Shown here: piece by piece, positions 6,226 through 14,401 of the stretch | How the letters are laid out: every line of letters starts with the position of its first letter | Position numbering within the stretch: the stretch's first letter is position 1 | Assembly: GCA_937864255.1 (NCBI GenBank) | Contig: CALMIT010000118.1 | Location: 1 to 16,386, forward strand | Length of the DNA stretch: 16,386 nt | Source: an uncultured Saprospiraceae bacterium | GTDB lineage: Bacteria > Bacteroidota > Bacteroidia > Chitinophagales > Saprospiraceae | Reading direction: 5' to 3' | Made by a program: the position numbers and the translations under genes | Notes under the pieces: model-generated | Told to the model about the DNA's origin: nothing | The model's database searches: none | What the model saw: the letters and a program-made list of their open reading frames with translations, nothing else

Positions 6226-6260
6226 TCTTTGCGCCTTCATTTTTATAAAATTTTTTCTTC

Positions 6261-7187
6261 ATGAGTCTTCTTACCGTTGGCACAGTAGCTTTTGACGCGA
6301 TAGAAACACCTTTCGGGAAAGCCGATAAAATCATCGGCGGCGCAGCGACTTATATCAGTCTGGCGGCTTCTTTTTTTACAAAAAAAATTCAACTGGTGTC
6401 GGTCATCGGCGACGATTTTCCACAAAATATGCTGGACGAATTGTCAAACCGGAGCATTGACCTGGCGGGCTTGCAAGTCAAAAAGGGCGAAAAGTCTTTT
6501 TTTTGGGCGGGCAGGTATCATTATAATATGAGCGATCGCGCCACGCTGGATACGCAGCTGAATGTGCTGGCGGATTTTGACCCGGTATTGCCGGCGCATT
6601 TTCAGCAGCCCAATTTTTTGATGCTGGGCAACCTGACCCCCGCTGTGCAGATGCGCGTGATCGAACAAATTCCCGTCCGCCCGAAAATCGTGGCCATGGA
6701 TACCATGAATTTTTGGATGGACATCGCGCTTGACCAACTGAAAGAAGTAATCGGGAAAGTGGACATTCTGACTATCAACGACGAAGAGGCGCGGCAACTT
6801 TCGGGCGAGTATTCGCTGGTACGCGCCGCCCGCAAGATTTTTGAACTGGGACCAAAATACCTCGTCATCAAAAAAGGCGAGCACGGTGCGCTGCTCTTTC
6901 ACGAAGACGAAGCCTTTTTTGCGCCGGCGCTGCCGCTGGCCGACGTGTTTGATCCGACAGGTGCGGGCGATACTTTTGCCGGCGGTTTTATGGGCTACCT
7001 CGCACACACCGGCAATCTTTCTTTTGAAAATATGAAAAGAGCCGTCATTTTCGGCTCGGCGATGGCTTCTTTTTGCGTGGAAAAATTTGGCGTGGAGCGG
7101 CTGCTCGAACTGACCGAAATGGAAATTCACGAGCGCGTCAGGCAGTTTGTGCGGCTGGTAGATTTTCACATGCCGGCTTCCTTTTAA
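6261..7187 (+). CDS. PfkB-family carbohydrate kinase
   Basis: The protein is 308 aa. PfkB/ribokinase-family enzymes transfer phosphate from ATP to a sugar or nucleoside hydroxyl. The N-terminal part carries the G-G-A-A-T-Y motif (26-31) of the substrate site. The C-terminal signature D-P-T-G-A-G-D-T-F-A-G-G-F (231-243) contains the anion hole G-A-G-D and the catalytic base D237. N-D-E-E-A near 173-177 and V-I-K-K-G-E-H-G-A near 202-210 are further family blocks. The substrate cannot be read from sequence; ribose, fructose, adenosine-like or other sugars are all possible. The start ATG at 6261 gives the standard M-S-L-L-T-V-G-T-V-A-F-D beta-strand. A possible -7 box is AATCTTTG at 6224-6231. 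The gene meets rlmN tail-to-tail, and their stop codons share the sequence TTAA. Confidence 0.93.
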   Translation: MSLLTVGTVAFDAIETPFGKADKIIGGAATYISLAASFFTKKIQLVSVIGDDFPQNMLDELSNRSIDLAGLQVKKGEKSFFWAGRYHYNMSDRATLDTQLNVLADFDPVLPAHFQQPNFLMLGNLTPAVQMRVIEQIPVRPKIVAMDTMNFWMDIALDQLKEVIGKVDILTINDEEARQLSGEYSLVRAARKIFELGPKYLVIKKGEHGALLFHEDEAFFAPALPLADVFDPTGAGDTFAGGFMGYLAHTGNLSFENMKRAVIFGSAMASFCVEKFGVERLLELTEMEIHERVRQFVRLVDFHMPASF

Positions 7188-8236
7188 TTTTTGTTGGCAA
7201 GTTGTCCGCAGGCGGCGTCAATATCTTTGCCCCGGCTGCGCCGCACCGTCACGGTCACGCCTTGTGCCGTCAGATAGCGGGCAAATTCGTCAATTTTATT
7301 TTCGGCGGATTTCAAAAAAGGCGCCCCGTCAATCGGGTTGTATTCAATAATATTGACCCTGACGGGAAATCGTTTGCAATAACGCAGCAGGTTTTGCGCG
7401 TCTTCGATGCTGTCGTTGAAATTTTGAAAAGTGATGTATTCAAAACTCACCCGGTTTTTGGTTTTTTTATAAAAATATTCCATCGCCGCCATTAGCACCG
7501 CCAGGTTGTTTTGCTCGTTGATCGGCATGATCTCGTTTCGTTTTTTGTCGTCGGCAGCGTGCAGCGAGAGCGCCAGGTTGAAACGCACTTCGTCGTCGGC
7601 CAGTTTTTTTATCATTTTGGCAATGCCGGCGGTACTCACCGTGATGCGTTTTGCAGAAAAATTTTGACCCTCGGGCGAGGAAATCAGTTCCACACTTTTC
7701 AACACATTTTTATAATTGAGCAGCGGCTCGCCCATGCCCATGTAAACGATGTTGGTGAGCGGATGCTGAAAATGTTCGAGCGATTGCTGATTGACCAAAA
7801 TAAACTGGTCGAAAATCTCGGAAGCGTCCAGATTTCTCAGGCGCTCCATTTGTCCGGTTGCACAAAATTTGCAACTCAGACTGCACCCGACCTGCGTGGA
7901 AACGCACACCGTAAATCGCTTTTCTTCCGGCACCGGAATGAGCACCGATTCGATAAAATGTCCGTCGTGCAGCCGAAATCTGGTTTTGATAGTGCCGTCG
8001 GCGCTGAGTTGAATTTTATCTTCGGAAAGCACCGGAAAGGAAAAATGTTCCGCCAGTTTTTCGCGCAGATTTTTTGAAAGATTGGTCATGGTTTCAAACG
8101 AGCGCGCGCCTTTTTTCCAAAGCCACTCCCAGATTTGCCGCGCACGAAAGGCCGGCTCGCCGGATACTTGCAAAAAAATTTCCAGTTCCGAAAATTCAAT
8201 ATTCCTGATGTCTTTTTTCAAAGTCGGTGCTACCAT
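7184..8236 (-). CDS. rlmN: 23S rRNA (adenine(2503)-C(2))-methyltransferase RlmN
   Basis: The protein is 350 aa, normal for the family. RlmN is a radical-SAM enzyme that methylates C2 of A2503 in the peptidyl-transferase region of 23S rRNA, and in some bacteria C2 of A37 in tRNAs. The radical-SAM cluster motif is C118-S-L-S-C122-K-F-C125-A-T-G-Q. Other family blocks are G-M-G-E-P-L-L-N-Y (the SAM-binding GGE-like loop), N-L-A-L-S-L-H-A-A, and the C-terminal R-R-S-R-G-x-D-I-D-A-A-C-G-Q-L. The last of these holds C343, the conserved methyl-carrying cysteine. The start is the ATG at 8236 (M-V-A-P-T-L-K-K-D-I). An exact -7 box (8241-8248) ends four bases before the ATG, so the mRNA may be leaderless. 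It overlaps the convergent kinase by four bases and diverges from metF. Confidence 0.97.
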   Translation of the reverse strand: MVAPTLKKDIRNIEFSELEIFLQVSGEPAFRARQIWEWLWKKGARSFETMTNLSKNLREKLAEHFSFPVLSEDKIQLSADGTIKTRFRLHDGHFIESVLIPVPEEKRFTVCVSTQVGCSLSCKFCATGQMERLRNLDASEIFDQFILVNQQSLEHFQHPLTNIVYMGMGEPLLNYKNVLKSVELISSPEGQNFSAKRITVSTAGIAKMIKKLADDEVRFNLALSLHAADDKKRNEIMPINEQNNLAVLMAAMEYFYKKTKNRVSFEYITFQNFNDSIEDAQNLLRYCKRFPVRVNIIEYNPIDGAPFLKSAENKIDEFARYLTAQGVTVTVRRSRGKDIDAACGQLANKN

Positions 8237-8240
8237 GGTG

Positions 8241-8248
8241 CAAAAGTA
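8241..8248 (-). promoter_or_regulatory. Predicted -7 box for rlmN, four bases from the start codon
   Basis: The minus strand reads TACTTTTG, an exact TAnnTTTG match, followed by CACC and then ATG. Transcription would begin at or within the start codon, implying a leaderless or nearly leaderless mRNA. No clear -33 element was found. Confidence 0.5.
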
Positions 8249-8328
8249 AACAGAATGCCGGTTTTTTGAATTTTGAATGATGGCCGCGAAACGGCGGCAC
8301 TTTATAAAAACAATTACGGCATTTTTTG

Positions 8329-8361
8329 TTTGAGCCGGAAAGTTGAATTGTTGTTACTTTG
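8329..8361 (+). promoter_or_regulatory. Predicted promoter for metF
   Basis: TTTG at 8329-8332, a 21-base spacer and TTACTTTG at 8354-8361 (one mismatch to TAnnTTTG) fit the Bacteroidota pattern. Transcription would start near 8366-8368, about 58 bases before the ATG at 8425. This argues against an in-frame TTG at 8359 as the start. Confidence 0.5.
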
Positions 8362-8424
8362 CACGGTCATTTTGGTTTGAAAAATGCCGTTTTTGCAATC
8401 ATCGAATTTTCATTTTTTCACTGT

Positions 8425-9381
8425 ATGAAAGTCAGTAAATATTTTGAAAAGGCAGTCGGACACACTTTGGTTTCCTTCGAAGTGCTGCCGCCTTTGAAGG
8501 GGGGGAGCATGAAGGCTATTTTTGACGTGCTGGATCCTTTGATGGAATTCAAACCGCCTTTTGTGGACGTGACTTACCATCGCGAGGAATTTCTTTACAA
8601 AAAAAATGACACGGGCTATTATGAAAAAATAGCCATTCGAAAGCGCCCCGGCACGGTCGGCATTTGCGCTTCCATCGTGCATCGCTACGGCGTGGACGCG
8701 GTACCGCACCTGATTTGCGGCGGTTTCACAAAAGAAGAAACCGAAAACGCGTTGATTGACCTCAATTTTTTGAACATAAATAATGTGCTGGCGCTGCGCG
8801 GCGACGCCCGTCGTTTCGACGGCAAGTTTGTCCCCGAAGCAGATGGCCATGAATTTGCGCTGGATTTGGTGAAGCAAATTGCCGATATGAATCAGGGCAA
8901 GTACCTCGACACCAATATTTCCAACGGTGAAAAAACGGATTTTTGCGTCGGCGTGGCGGGCTATCCCGAAAAACATTTTGAAGCGCCGAACTTGGAAATG
9001 GATTTGAATTTTTTAAAACAAAAAGTAGATGCGGGCGCGGAATACATCGTGACGCAAATGTTTTTTGACAACAATAAATATTTTCAATTCGTGGAAAAAT
9101 GCCGCGCGGCCGGCATCAAGGTACCCATCGTGCCAGGCTTGAAACCAATTACAAAAGCTTATCAAATCACGTCCATTCCGCGCAATTTTTATGTAAATGT
9201 ACCGGAGGAACTGGCGCGCGAAGTGAGCAAAGCCAAAGATGACGCCGCCGTGCGCGAAGCCGGCATCGAATGGTGCATCGCGCAATCAAAAGAACTGAAA
9301 GCCGCGGGCGCGCCTTGCCTGCACTACTACACGATGGGCGATTCCGCCACGATCCGGCGGGTGGCCGAATCCGTTTTTTAA
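8425..9381 (+). CDS. metF: Methylenetetrahydrofolate reductase MetF
   Basis: The protein is 318 aa. MetF reduces 5,10-methylene-THF to 5-methyl-THF with FAD and NAD(P)H, which provides the methyl group for methionine synthesis and so for SAM. Landmarks are the N-terminal S-F-E19-V-L-P-P (the Glu that protonates the folate), the D-V-T-Y-H strand near residue 50, L-N-I-N-N-V-L-A-L-R-G-D in the middle (FAD/folate-contact region), a G-V-A-G-Y-P-E-K-H segment, and A-E-Y-I-V-T-Q-M-F-F-D near 205-215. The ATG at 8425 gives the typical short N-terminus (M-K-V-S-K-Y-F-E-K-A). An upstream in-frame TTG at 8359 overlaps the promoter and is rejected. The DNA methyltransferase gene follows after 12 bases in the same frame with no terminator between, so they are probably co-transcribed. 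Confidence 0.95.
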   Translation: MKVSKYFEKAVGHTLVSFEVLPPLKGGSMKAIFDVLDPLMEFKPPFVDVTYHREEFLYKKNDTGYYEKIAIRKRPGTVGICASIVHRYGVDAVPHLICGGFTKEETENALIDLNFLNINNVLALRGDARRFDGKFVPEADGHEFALDLVKQIADMNQGKYLDTNISNGEKTDFCVGVAGYPEKHFEAPNLEMDLNFLKQKVDAGAEYIVTQMFFDNNKYFQFVEKCRAAGIKVPIVPGLKPITKAYQITSIPRNFYVNVPEELAREVSKAKDDAAVREAGIEWCIAQSKELKAAGAPCLHYYTMGDSATIRRVAESVF

Positions 9382-9393
9382 AGCAGTAAAATT

Positions 9394-10668
9394 TTGAAAA
9401 CCTATCACAAAGTCGTTCACGGAGACAGCCGGCAAATGAATTTGCTCGCCGATAATTCCGTGCACCTCGTCATCACTTCGCCGCCTTACTGGCAGCTAAA
9501 AGATTATGGAGCTGACGCGCAAATCGGCTTCCACGATAATTATGAAAATTACATCAACCAACTCAATCTCGTCTGGCAGGAATGTTACCGCGTGCTGCAC
9601 CCGGGCTGTCGCCTGTGCATCAATATCGGCGACCAGTTTGCCCGCTCGGTTTATTACGGCAGGTACAAAGTGATTCCGATTCGTACCGAAATTATCAAAT
9701 TTTGTGAGGCGGCCGGATTCGACTATATGGGCGCCATTATCTGGCAAAAAGTGACGACGACCAACACCACCGGCGGCGCCAGTATCATGGGCAGTTTTCC
9801 GCATCCGCGCAACGGCATTTTAAAACTCGACTACGAGTTTATTCTTATTTTTAAAAAACAGGGAAAAGCGCCGAAGCCGACTGCGGAGCAAAAAGAAAAA
9901 TCGGCGATGACGACGGACGAATGGAACAGCTTTTTTGCCGGACATTGGAATTTCGCCGGCGCGCGGCAGGACGGCCACATCGCCATGTTTCCGCCCGAAC
10001 TTCCGGCGCGGCTCATCCGCATGTTTTCTTTTTGGAGCGAAACGGTGCTGGATCCGTTTTTGGGCAGCGGCACTACCTCGCTGGCGGCGCGGAATCTGGG
10101 ACGCCACTCGGTCGGGTATGAAATCAACGCCGACTTTTTTCCAATTATAAAAGAAAAAATCGGCGCGGGCGGCGAAGATGCGGAAGTCGAATTTTTAAAA
10201 GATGAAACTACCGCCAACTTTAATGAAAAAATTGAAAACCTGCCTTACCGCTTCCGCGATCCGCACAAACTGGATAAAAAAACCGACCCGCGCGAGCAGA
10301 CTTTCGGCTCCCGCCTGAGTCGGCAAAAAGAAAATCGGGAGACCTATTTTTCCGTCAAGGAAGTTTTAAAAACAAATTTGATGGTGCTGGACAACGGTCA
10401 AACGGTGCGGTTGATAGGCATCAAAGAAAAAAAGAACAGCACGCAAGCGGCCGAAGCCTTTCTGCGGGAAAAAACAAAAGGTCAAAAAATATACTTACGC
10501 TACGATAAAATTCAATATGACGCGGAAAATCATTTGCTTTGCTACGCATACTTGAAAAACCGGACTTTTTTGAATGCACATTTGTTGAAAGCCGGCTTGG
10601 CGGAGGCAGATGAATCGCAGGATTTCAAGTACCTTGAAAAGTTCAAAAAACTATCCGGCAAGCATTAG
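9394..10668 (+). CDS. Beta-class DNA methyltransferase fused to a degenerate SNase-like domain; TTG start
   Basis: The protein is 424 aa. Residues 1-260 form an N4-cytosine/N6-adenine DNA methyltransferase of the beta class. The catalytic motif IV T-S-P-P-Y-W (28-33) comes before the SAM-binding motif I D-P-F-L-G-S-G-T-T (220-228). The N-terminal V-H-G-D-S and D-N-S-V-H-L-V-I blocks are also typical. Serine before P-P-Y often marks N4-cytosine enzymes, but base specificity is not certain. Residues 317-420 resemble a staphylococcal-nuclease (thermonuclease) fold: V-R-L-I-G-I at 338-343 and F-L-N-A-H-L-L-K-A-G-L-A at 392-403. Aligned to S. aureus nuclease, R35 is kept (R339), but D40, E43 and R87 are K344, K347 and H380, so cleavage is unlikely. 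The first plausible start is TTG at 9394; the next Met (residue 15) would remove the conserved H-G-D-S. No restriction enzyme gene adjoins it. Confidence 0.85.
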   Translation: MKTYHKVVHGDSRQMNLLADNSVHLVITSPPYWQLKDYGADAQIGFHDNYENYINQLNLVWQECYRVLHPGCRLCINIGDQFARSVYYGRYKVIPIRTEIIKFCEAAGFDYMGAIIWQKVTTTNTTGGASIMGSFPHPRNGILKLDYEFILIFKKQGKAPKPTAEQKEKSAMTTDEWNSFFAGHWNFAGARQDGHIAMFPPELPARLIRMFSFWSETVLDPFLGSGTTSLAARNLGRHSVGYEINADFFPIIKEKIGAGGEDAEVEFLKDETTANFNEKIENLPYRFRDPHKLDKKTDPREQTFGSRLSRQKENRETYFSVKEVLKTNLMVLDNGQTVRLIGIKEKKNSTQAAEAFLREKTKGQKIYLRYDKIQYDAENHLLCYAYLKNRTFLNAHLLKAGLAEADESQDFKYLEKFKKLSGKH

Positions 10669-10716
10669 TGTGCAGTACGTAATCAGCAATATTTTACAAA
10701 ATCTCCTTTTCTGAAA

Positions 10717-13230
10717 ATGATCCGCTTTTTGAGAAAAACCATCGCCAGCCTGTCGCTTTGTATCTGGTTTGCAGGCTTTTTGACTGCACAATTGCTTTCG
10801 CCCAGCCAGTTTTTGCCGCACACTATCGGTGAACAATTTACGCCGCACCACATGTTGGTGGATTATTTTGAATATGTGGCCGCCAATAGCGACTTGGTCG
10901 AGTTAGTGCCTTACGGCAAAACCAACCAGGACCGCCCGCTCATGGTAGCTATCGTGAGTTCGAAGGCTAATATGGATCGCCTTGAAGAAATCCGCCTCAA
11001 TAACCTGCGCTTGGCAGGCATGGCCGAGGGTGAGGCTAAAACGGATCAGCCCGTCGCTATTGTCTGGCTGAGCTACAGCGTCCATGGCAATGAGCCTTCC
11101 GGCTCCGAAAGTTCGATGGAAGTTTTGTACGAACTGGTCAATCCGGCCAATCAGGAAACCAAAACCTGGCTCGAAAACACAGTCGTCATTATCGATCCTT
11201 CCGTCAATCCTGACGGTTACGACCGCTACACGCACTGGTTTAGAAATGCCGGAAACCGCATTCCGAATCCGCTGCTTAACAGTCGTGAACACCTGGAGCC
11301 TTGGCCGGGCGGCAGGGTGAATCATTACCAGTTTGATTTAAACCGCGACTGGGCCTGGCTCACACAGGTGGAGTCGCAGCAACGCATAAAAATTTACCAG
11401 GAATGGCTACCGCATGTGCATCCTGATTTACATGAACAGTACATTGATAATCCCTATTATTTTGCGCCGGCGGCAGAGCCTTTTCACCAATACATCACGC
11501 AATGGCAGCGGGATTTTCAATCGGAAATCGGACAGAACAATGCGCAGTATTTTGATAAAAACGGCTGGTTGTATTTTACAAAAGAGGTGTTTGATCTTTT
11601 TTACCCGAGCTACGGGGATACTTATCCTACTTTCAACGGCGCCATCGGCATGACTTATGAGCAGGCGGGGCACTCGGCCGGAGGCCGGCAGGCGATGATG
11701 AATAATGGCGATACTTTGACTCTGGAAGACCGCGTAGCGCACCATAAAACAACGAGTTTGTCCACCATTGAAGTTTCTTCAAAAAATGCCGCCAGGCTTA
11801 TACAGAATTTTAAAAAATACTTCGATCAATCCAGCAGCAATCCCGTCGGGGTCTTTAAAACTTTTATTATAAAAAATAATCCTGAAGATGCGGGTAAAAT
11901 AAAAGCGCTCATTCGATTGCTGGATCAGCATAAAATAAGATACGGAACTGCCGCCAGAACTGCCGGCAAAATAGAAGCATACGACTACGCTGGCGGTAAA
12001 AATGCTTCGGTAGAAATTTCGAGTAATGATTTGATTATCAGCGCTTTTCAACCTAAATCTGTTTTGGCGCAGGTGCTTTTGGAGCCTGAGCCAACTTTGT
12101 CAGACTCTCTGACTTATGATATTACCTCCTGGTCTTTGCCTTATGCTTACGGCTTGAATGCCTATGCTACACGGCAGCGGATAGATGTAAAACCGGGATT
12201 TCAGCCTTCCGCAACCGCTTTGCCGAATATAGGCAGCCAAAATCCTTATGCGGTTTTTGCCCCCTGGTATTCGGTGGACAATGCGGCTTTTTTGAGCGAG
12301 ATTTTAAAAAAAGGAATCGTGGTTCGGTCTTCGGTTGAATCTTTTAGTAGCGGCAACAGAAATTTTAAAGCCGGCACACTCGTCATAACACATGCCGATA
12401 ACCGGAATAATAGCGACTGGAGCGAGTCAGTGGCGGCGGCTGCCAAAAAGACCGGACAAGAAATCATAGCCGCCAATACGGGTTGGATGCAATCCGGCAA
12501 AGACCTCGGTTCGGATAAAATGCGCCTGATCACAGCGCCCGCCGTTGCCTTGGTTTACGGCGAAGAAGTGGACAATAATGCGTATGGTTTTGTGTGGAAC
12601 TACCTTGAACAGAATGTCAACTATCCTTTTTCGGCGATTGGTACCGGACAACTGAATGAGAGCGGCTTGTCGGGTTTTAATACGGTGATTTTGCCGGAAG
12701 GCTCTTATTTAAAAGACGAGGTAGTGGCGGAATTGAAAAAATGGGCTACCAAAGGCGGAAAAATAATCGCACTCGGTGGAGCCAATAAAGCATTTGAAGG
12801 CAAAGAAGGTTTTAGCTTGCCAAAAGTGGAAGACGAAAATAAATCGGATAGCCTTGCACTTCCCAAATTATACGCTGCCAGCGAACGCGACCAAATCACG
12901 GAAGGAACTCCGGGCGCGATAGTGAAAATAGAACTGGATAATTCGCATCCGCTCGCTTTTGGTCTGGGCAGCGCATATTTTACTTTGAAAACCAACAACG
13001 CACATTATCCGCTTCTGAAGGAAGGCTGGAATGTAGGGAAAGTGGGCAAACAAATTCAAAAATCAGGATTTGTAGGCGCAAAACTCTTGGCTAAAATGTC
13101 GGATACGATGAGCTTCGGCGTACAAAATATCGGCGCCGGAAAAGTCATTTATCTGACCGACGACCCACTTTTTCGCGGATTTTGGTATCAGGGCAAGCTG
13201 CTCTTTTCTAATGCGCTGTTTTTGAATTGA
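10717..13230 (+). CDS. Secreted M14-family zinc carboxypeptidase, 837 aa
   Basis: A signal peptide (residues about 1-24, ending F-L-T-A-Q) is followed by an M14 metallocarboxypeptidase domain at about 35-380. Zinc ligands are H123 and E126 in H-G-N-E-P-S-G and probably H239 in H-P-D-L-H-E-Q. N209-R210 in L-N-R-D-W is the expected substrate-carboxylate site. E315 in M-T-Y-E-Q-A-G is the likely catalytic Glu. P-D-G-Y-D-R (165-170) is a further family block. The catalytic set looks complete. The C-terminal half (about 380-837) has no zinc motif. Parts of it (V-A-L-V-Y-G-E-E-V-D, then V-I-L-P-E-G-S-Y, then G-G-K-I-I-A-L-G-G-A) look like an alpha/beta amidotransferase-like or flavodoxin-like fold, as often found in this long Bacteroidota group. 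It probably trims peptides outside the cytoplasm. The ATG at 10717 puts the signal peptide at the N-terminus. No sorting domain is visible. Confidence 0.92.
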   Translation: MIRFLRKTIASLSLCIWFAGFLTAQLLSPSQFLPHTIGEQFTPHHMLVDYFEYVAANSDLVELVPYGKTNQDRPLMVAIVSSKANMDRLEEIRLNNLRLAGMAEGEAKTDQPVAIVWLSYSVHGNEPSGSESSMEVLYELVNPANQETKTWLENTVVIIDPSVNPDGYDRYTHWFRNAGNRIPNPLLNSREHLEPWPGGRVNHYQFDLNRDWAWLTQVESQQRIKIYQEWLPHVHPDLHEQYIDNPYYFAPAAEPFHQYITQWQRDFQSEIGQNNAQYFDKNGWLYFTKEVFDLFYPSYGDTYPTFNGAIGMTYEQAGHSAGGRQAMMNNGDTLTLEDRVAHHKTTSLSTIEVSSKNAARLIQNFKKYFDQSSSNPVGVFKTFIIKNNPEDAGKIKALIRLLDQHKIRYGTAARTAGKIEAYDYAGGKNASVEISSNDLIISAFQPKSVLAQVLLEPEPTLSDSLTYDITSWSLPYAYGLNAYATRQRIDVKPGFQPSATALPNIGSQNPYAVFAPWYSVDNAAFLSEILKKGIVVRSSVESFSSGNRNFKAGTLVITHADNRNNSDWSESVAAAAKKTGQEIIAANTGWMQSGKDLGSDKMRLITAPAVALVYGEEVDNNAYGFVWNYLEQNVNYPFSAIGTGQLNESGLSGFNTVILPEGSYLKDEVVAELKKWATKGGKIIALGGANKAFEGKEGFSLPKVEDENKSDSLALPKLYAASERDQITEGTPGAIVKIELDNSHPLAFGLGSAYFTLKTNNAHYPLLKEGWNVGKVGKQIQKSGFVGAKLLAKMSDTMSFGVQNIGAGKVIYLTDDPLFRGFWYQGKLLFSNALFLN

Positions 13231-13322
13231 GACTTCAAGGAGAAAAGGTAGATTATTTTAACGGTAAAATATAGAATGCTTTTGTGTGTGAAGAACAACA
13301 ATGATTATAAATAAAAGACTAA

Positions 13323-14333
13323 ATGGCAATAAAAATCAAAGACTTGCATGAGTCGACCTTAAAGTATTTAATAAATGAGGGGTCATTTTTTTTGACACGC
13401 AAAATCAATAGAGGGCACAAATTAGAAAATGGGATGTGGTTTCATGGGAATTCGTTCTATATGAATATTTCCTTTTGGCAAGGATTCGATAATGATAGAA
13501 AGGTAAACAATATAGGATTTGGGATAGATATAGATGAAAAAGCAGAGGTATATTTACAACTTACAGCACGAAACGATAAAGGGAAAATTGATCTTTTGGA
13601 TAAAATAGCGAGTAAAATAAAGGCAAAAAAGAATGACTCAACAGATAATCATTGGTTCAAGATTTACGGTACTAAGGTTCAAACAATAGATGATTTTTTA
13701 AAATACCTTAATGAGTTTTTAATAACAGATAAAAAGATAATTGACGAAATAATTGAAAAAGAAGAAAATCCTGAAATTAGATTTTTAACTTCTGAAATTT
13801 TTGGGAGACAAATCGAAATAATTAATCATTATCGAAACAGTTTTGATCTAATCTCTCCCAAAATAGAGGTAATTGATAAATCGGGAAGTATAAGATTTAG
13901 AAGACAGGCGTTAGATAACATGGACATCAAAATAACAAAAAGAGAAACTTCAGAGGGCATTTCTATATTAGATTATGAACATCGAAAAATGCAAAACCAA
14001 TTAAAAAAACAATTGGAATTAGAATATCCAGATTCAAAAATTTGCCTTGAAAAGGATTATATTGATTTATTAATGATCACGGAAACCTCCTATTTGTTGG
14101 TTGAAATAAAACCTTCAAGCAATGTTACTAATTGTATAAAGCAGGGAATTGGTCAACTACTATTTTATTTTACAAAATTCTCAAATAAGGAAGGAAAAAA
14201 AGTTGAATTAGCAATAGCGGGGCTTAATGAGCCAAATGATGCTGATCAGGAATTTATACGGAGTTTAAGAACGCTTCTCAACATAACTCTTAAATACATA
14301 AAAATAGAAATGCTTTCTGATAGTAACATATAA
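13323..14333 (+). CDS. AT-rich gene: uncharacterised protein with C-terminal PD-(D/E)XK nuclease signature
   Basis: The protein is 336 aa with no signal peptide, so it is cytoplasmic. The N-terminal 150 residues are an unrecognised, probably beta-rich domain (S-F-Y-M-N-I-S-F-W near 44-52, G-F-G-I-D-I near 65-70, Y-L-Q-L-T-A-R near 77-83). Residues about 210-330 fit a PD-(D/E)XK nuclease core: E219-H-R-K-M-Q-N-Q-L helix, D248 in Y-I-D-L-L, E261-I-K263 on the next strand (L-L-V-E-I-K-P), and Q-G-I-G-Q-L-L-F-Y at 274-282, the helix with the conserved Gln and aromatic residue. This core arrangement is widespread in restriction-like and defence nucleases. The DNA is much more AT-rich than its flanks: three hand-counted 60-base lines (13501, 13741, 14041) have 18, 13 and 19 G+C, against 27 for line 12661. 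This suggests horizontal transfer. The target and trigger are unknown. Confidence 0.75.
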   Translation: MAIKIKDLHESTLKYLINEGSFFLTRKINRGHKLENGMWFHGNSFYMNISFWQGFDNDRKVNNIGFGIDIDEKAEVYLQLTARNDKGKIDLLDKIASKIKAKKNDSTDNHWFKIYGTKVQTIDDFLKYLNEFLITDKKIIDEIIEKEENPEIRFLTSEIFGRQIEIINHYRNSFDLISPKIEVIDKSGSIRFRRQALDNMDIKITKRETSEGISILDYEHRKMQNQLKKQLELEYPDSKICLEKDYIDLLMITETSYLLVEIKPSSNVTNCIKQGIGQLLFYFTKFSNKEGKKVELAIAGLNEPNDADQEFIRSLRTLLNITLKYIKIEMLSDSNI

Positions 14334-14401
14334 TGCATTGCCTAAAACCACTCAATTTGCCATTAAACTTGTATGTCTTAACCTATATATTATGTAAGTT
14401 T

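Noticed and set aside
6444..7169. 241-aa minus-strand reading frame opposite the sugar kinase
   Set aside because: It is rich in His/Arg/Lys without family motifs, as expected from the antisense of a coding gene; the plus-strand PfkB motifs are decisive.
7511..8077. 188-aa plus-strand reading frame opposite rlmN
   Set aside because: It is the antisense shadow of rlmN, whose radical-SAM motif is clear.
8359..8424. TTG start for metF giving 22 extra residues
   Set aside because: It lies within the predicted -7 box, and the ATG at 8425 gives the normal MetF N-terminus.
8366..8424. A SAM or folate riboswitch upstream of metF
   Set aside because: The leader is only about 58 bases and shows no multi-stem structure or terminator.
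9394..14333. The DNA methyltransferase and the PD-(D/E)XK gene as one restriction-modification system
   Set aside because: They are separated by a 2.5-kb M14 peptidase gene and differ strongly in base composition. The methyltransferase matches the chromosomal composition and metF linkage, while the nuclease looks acquired.
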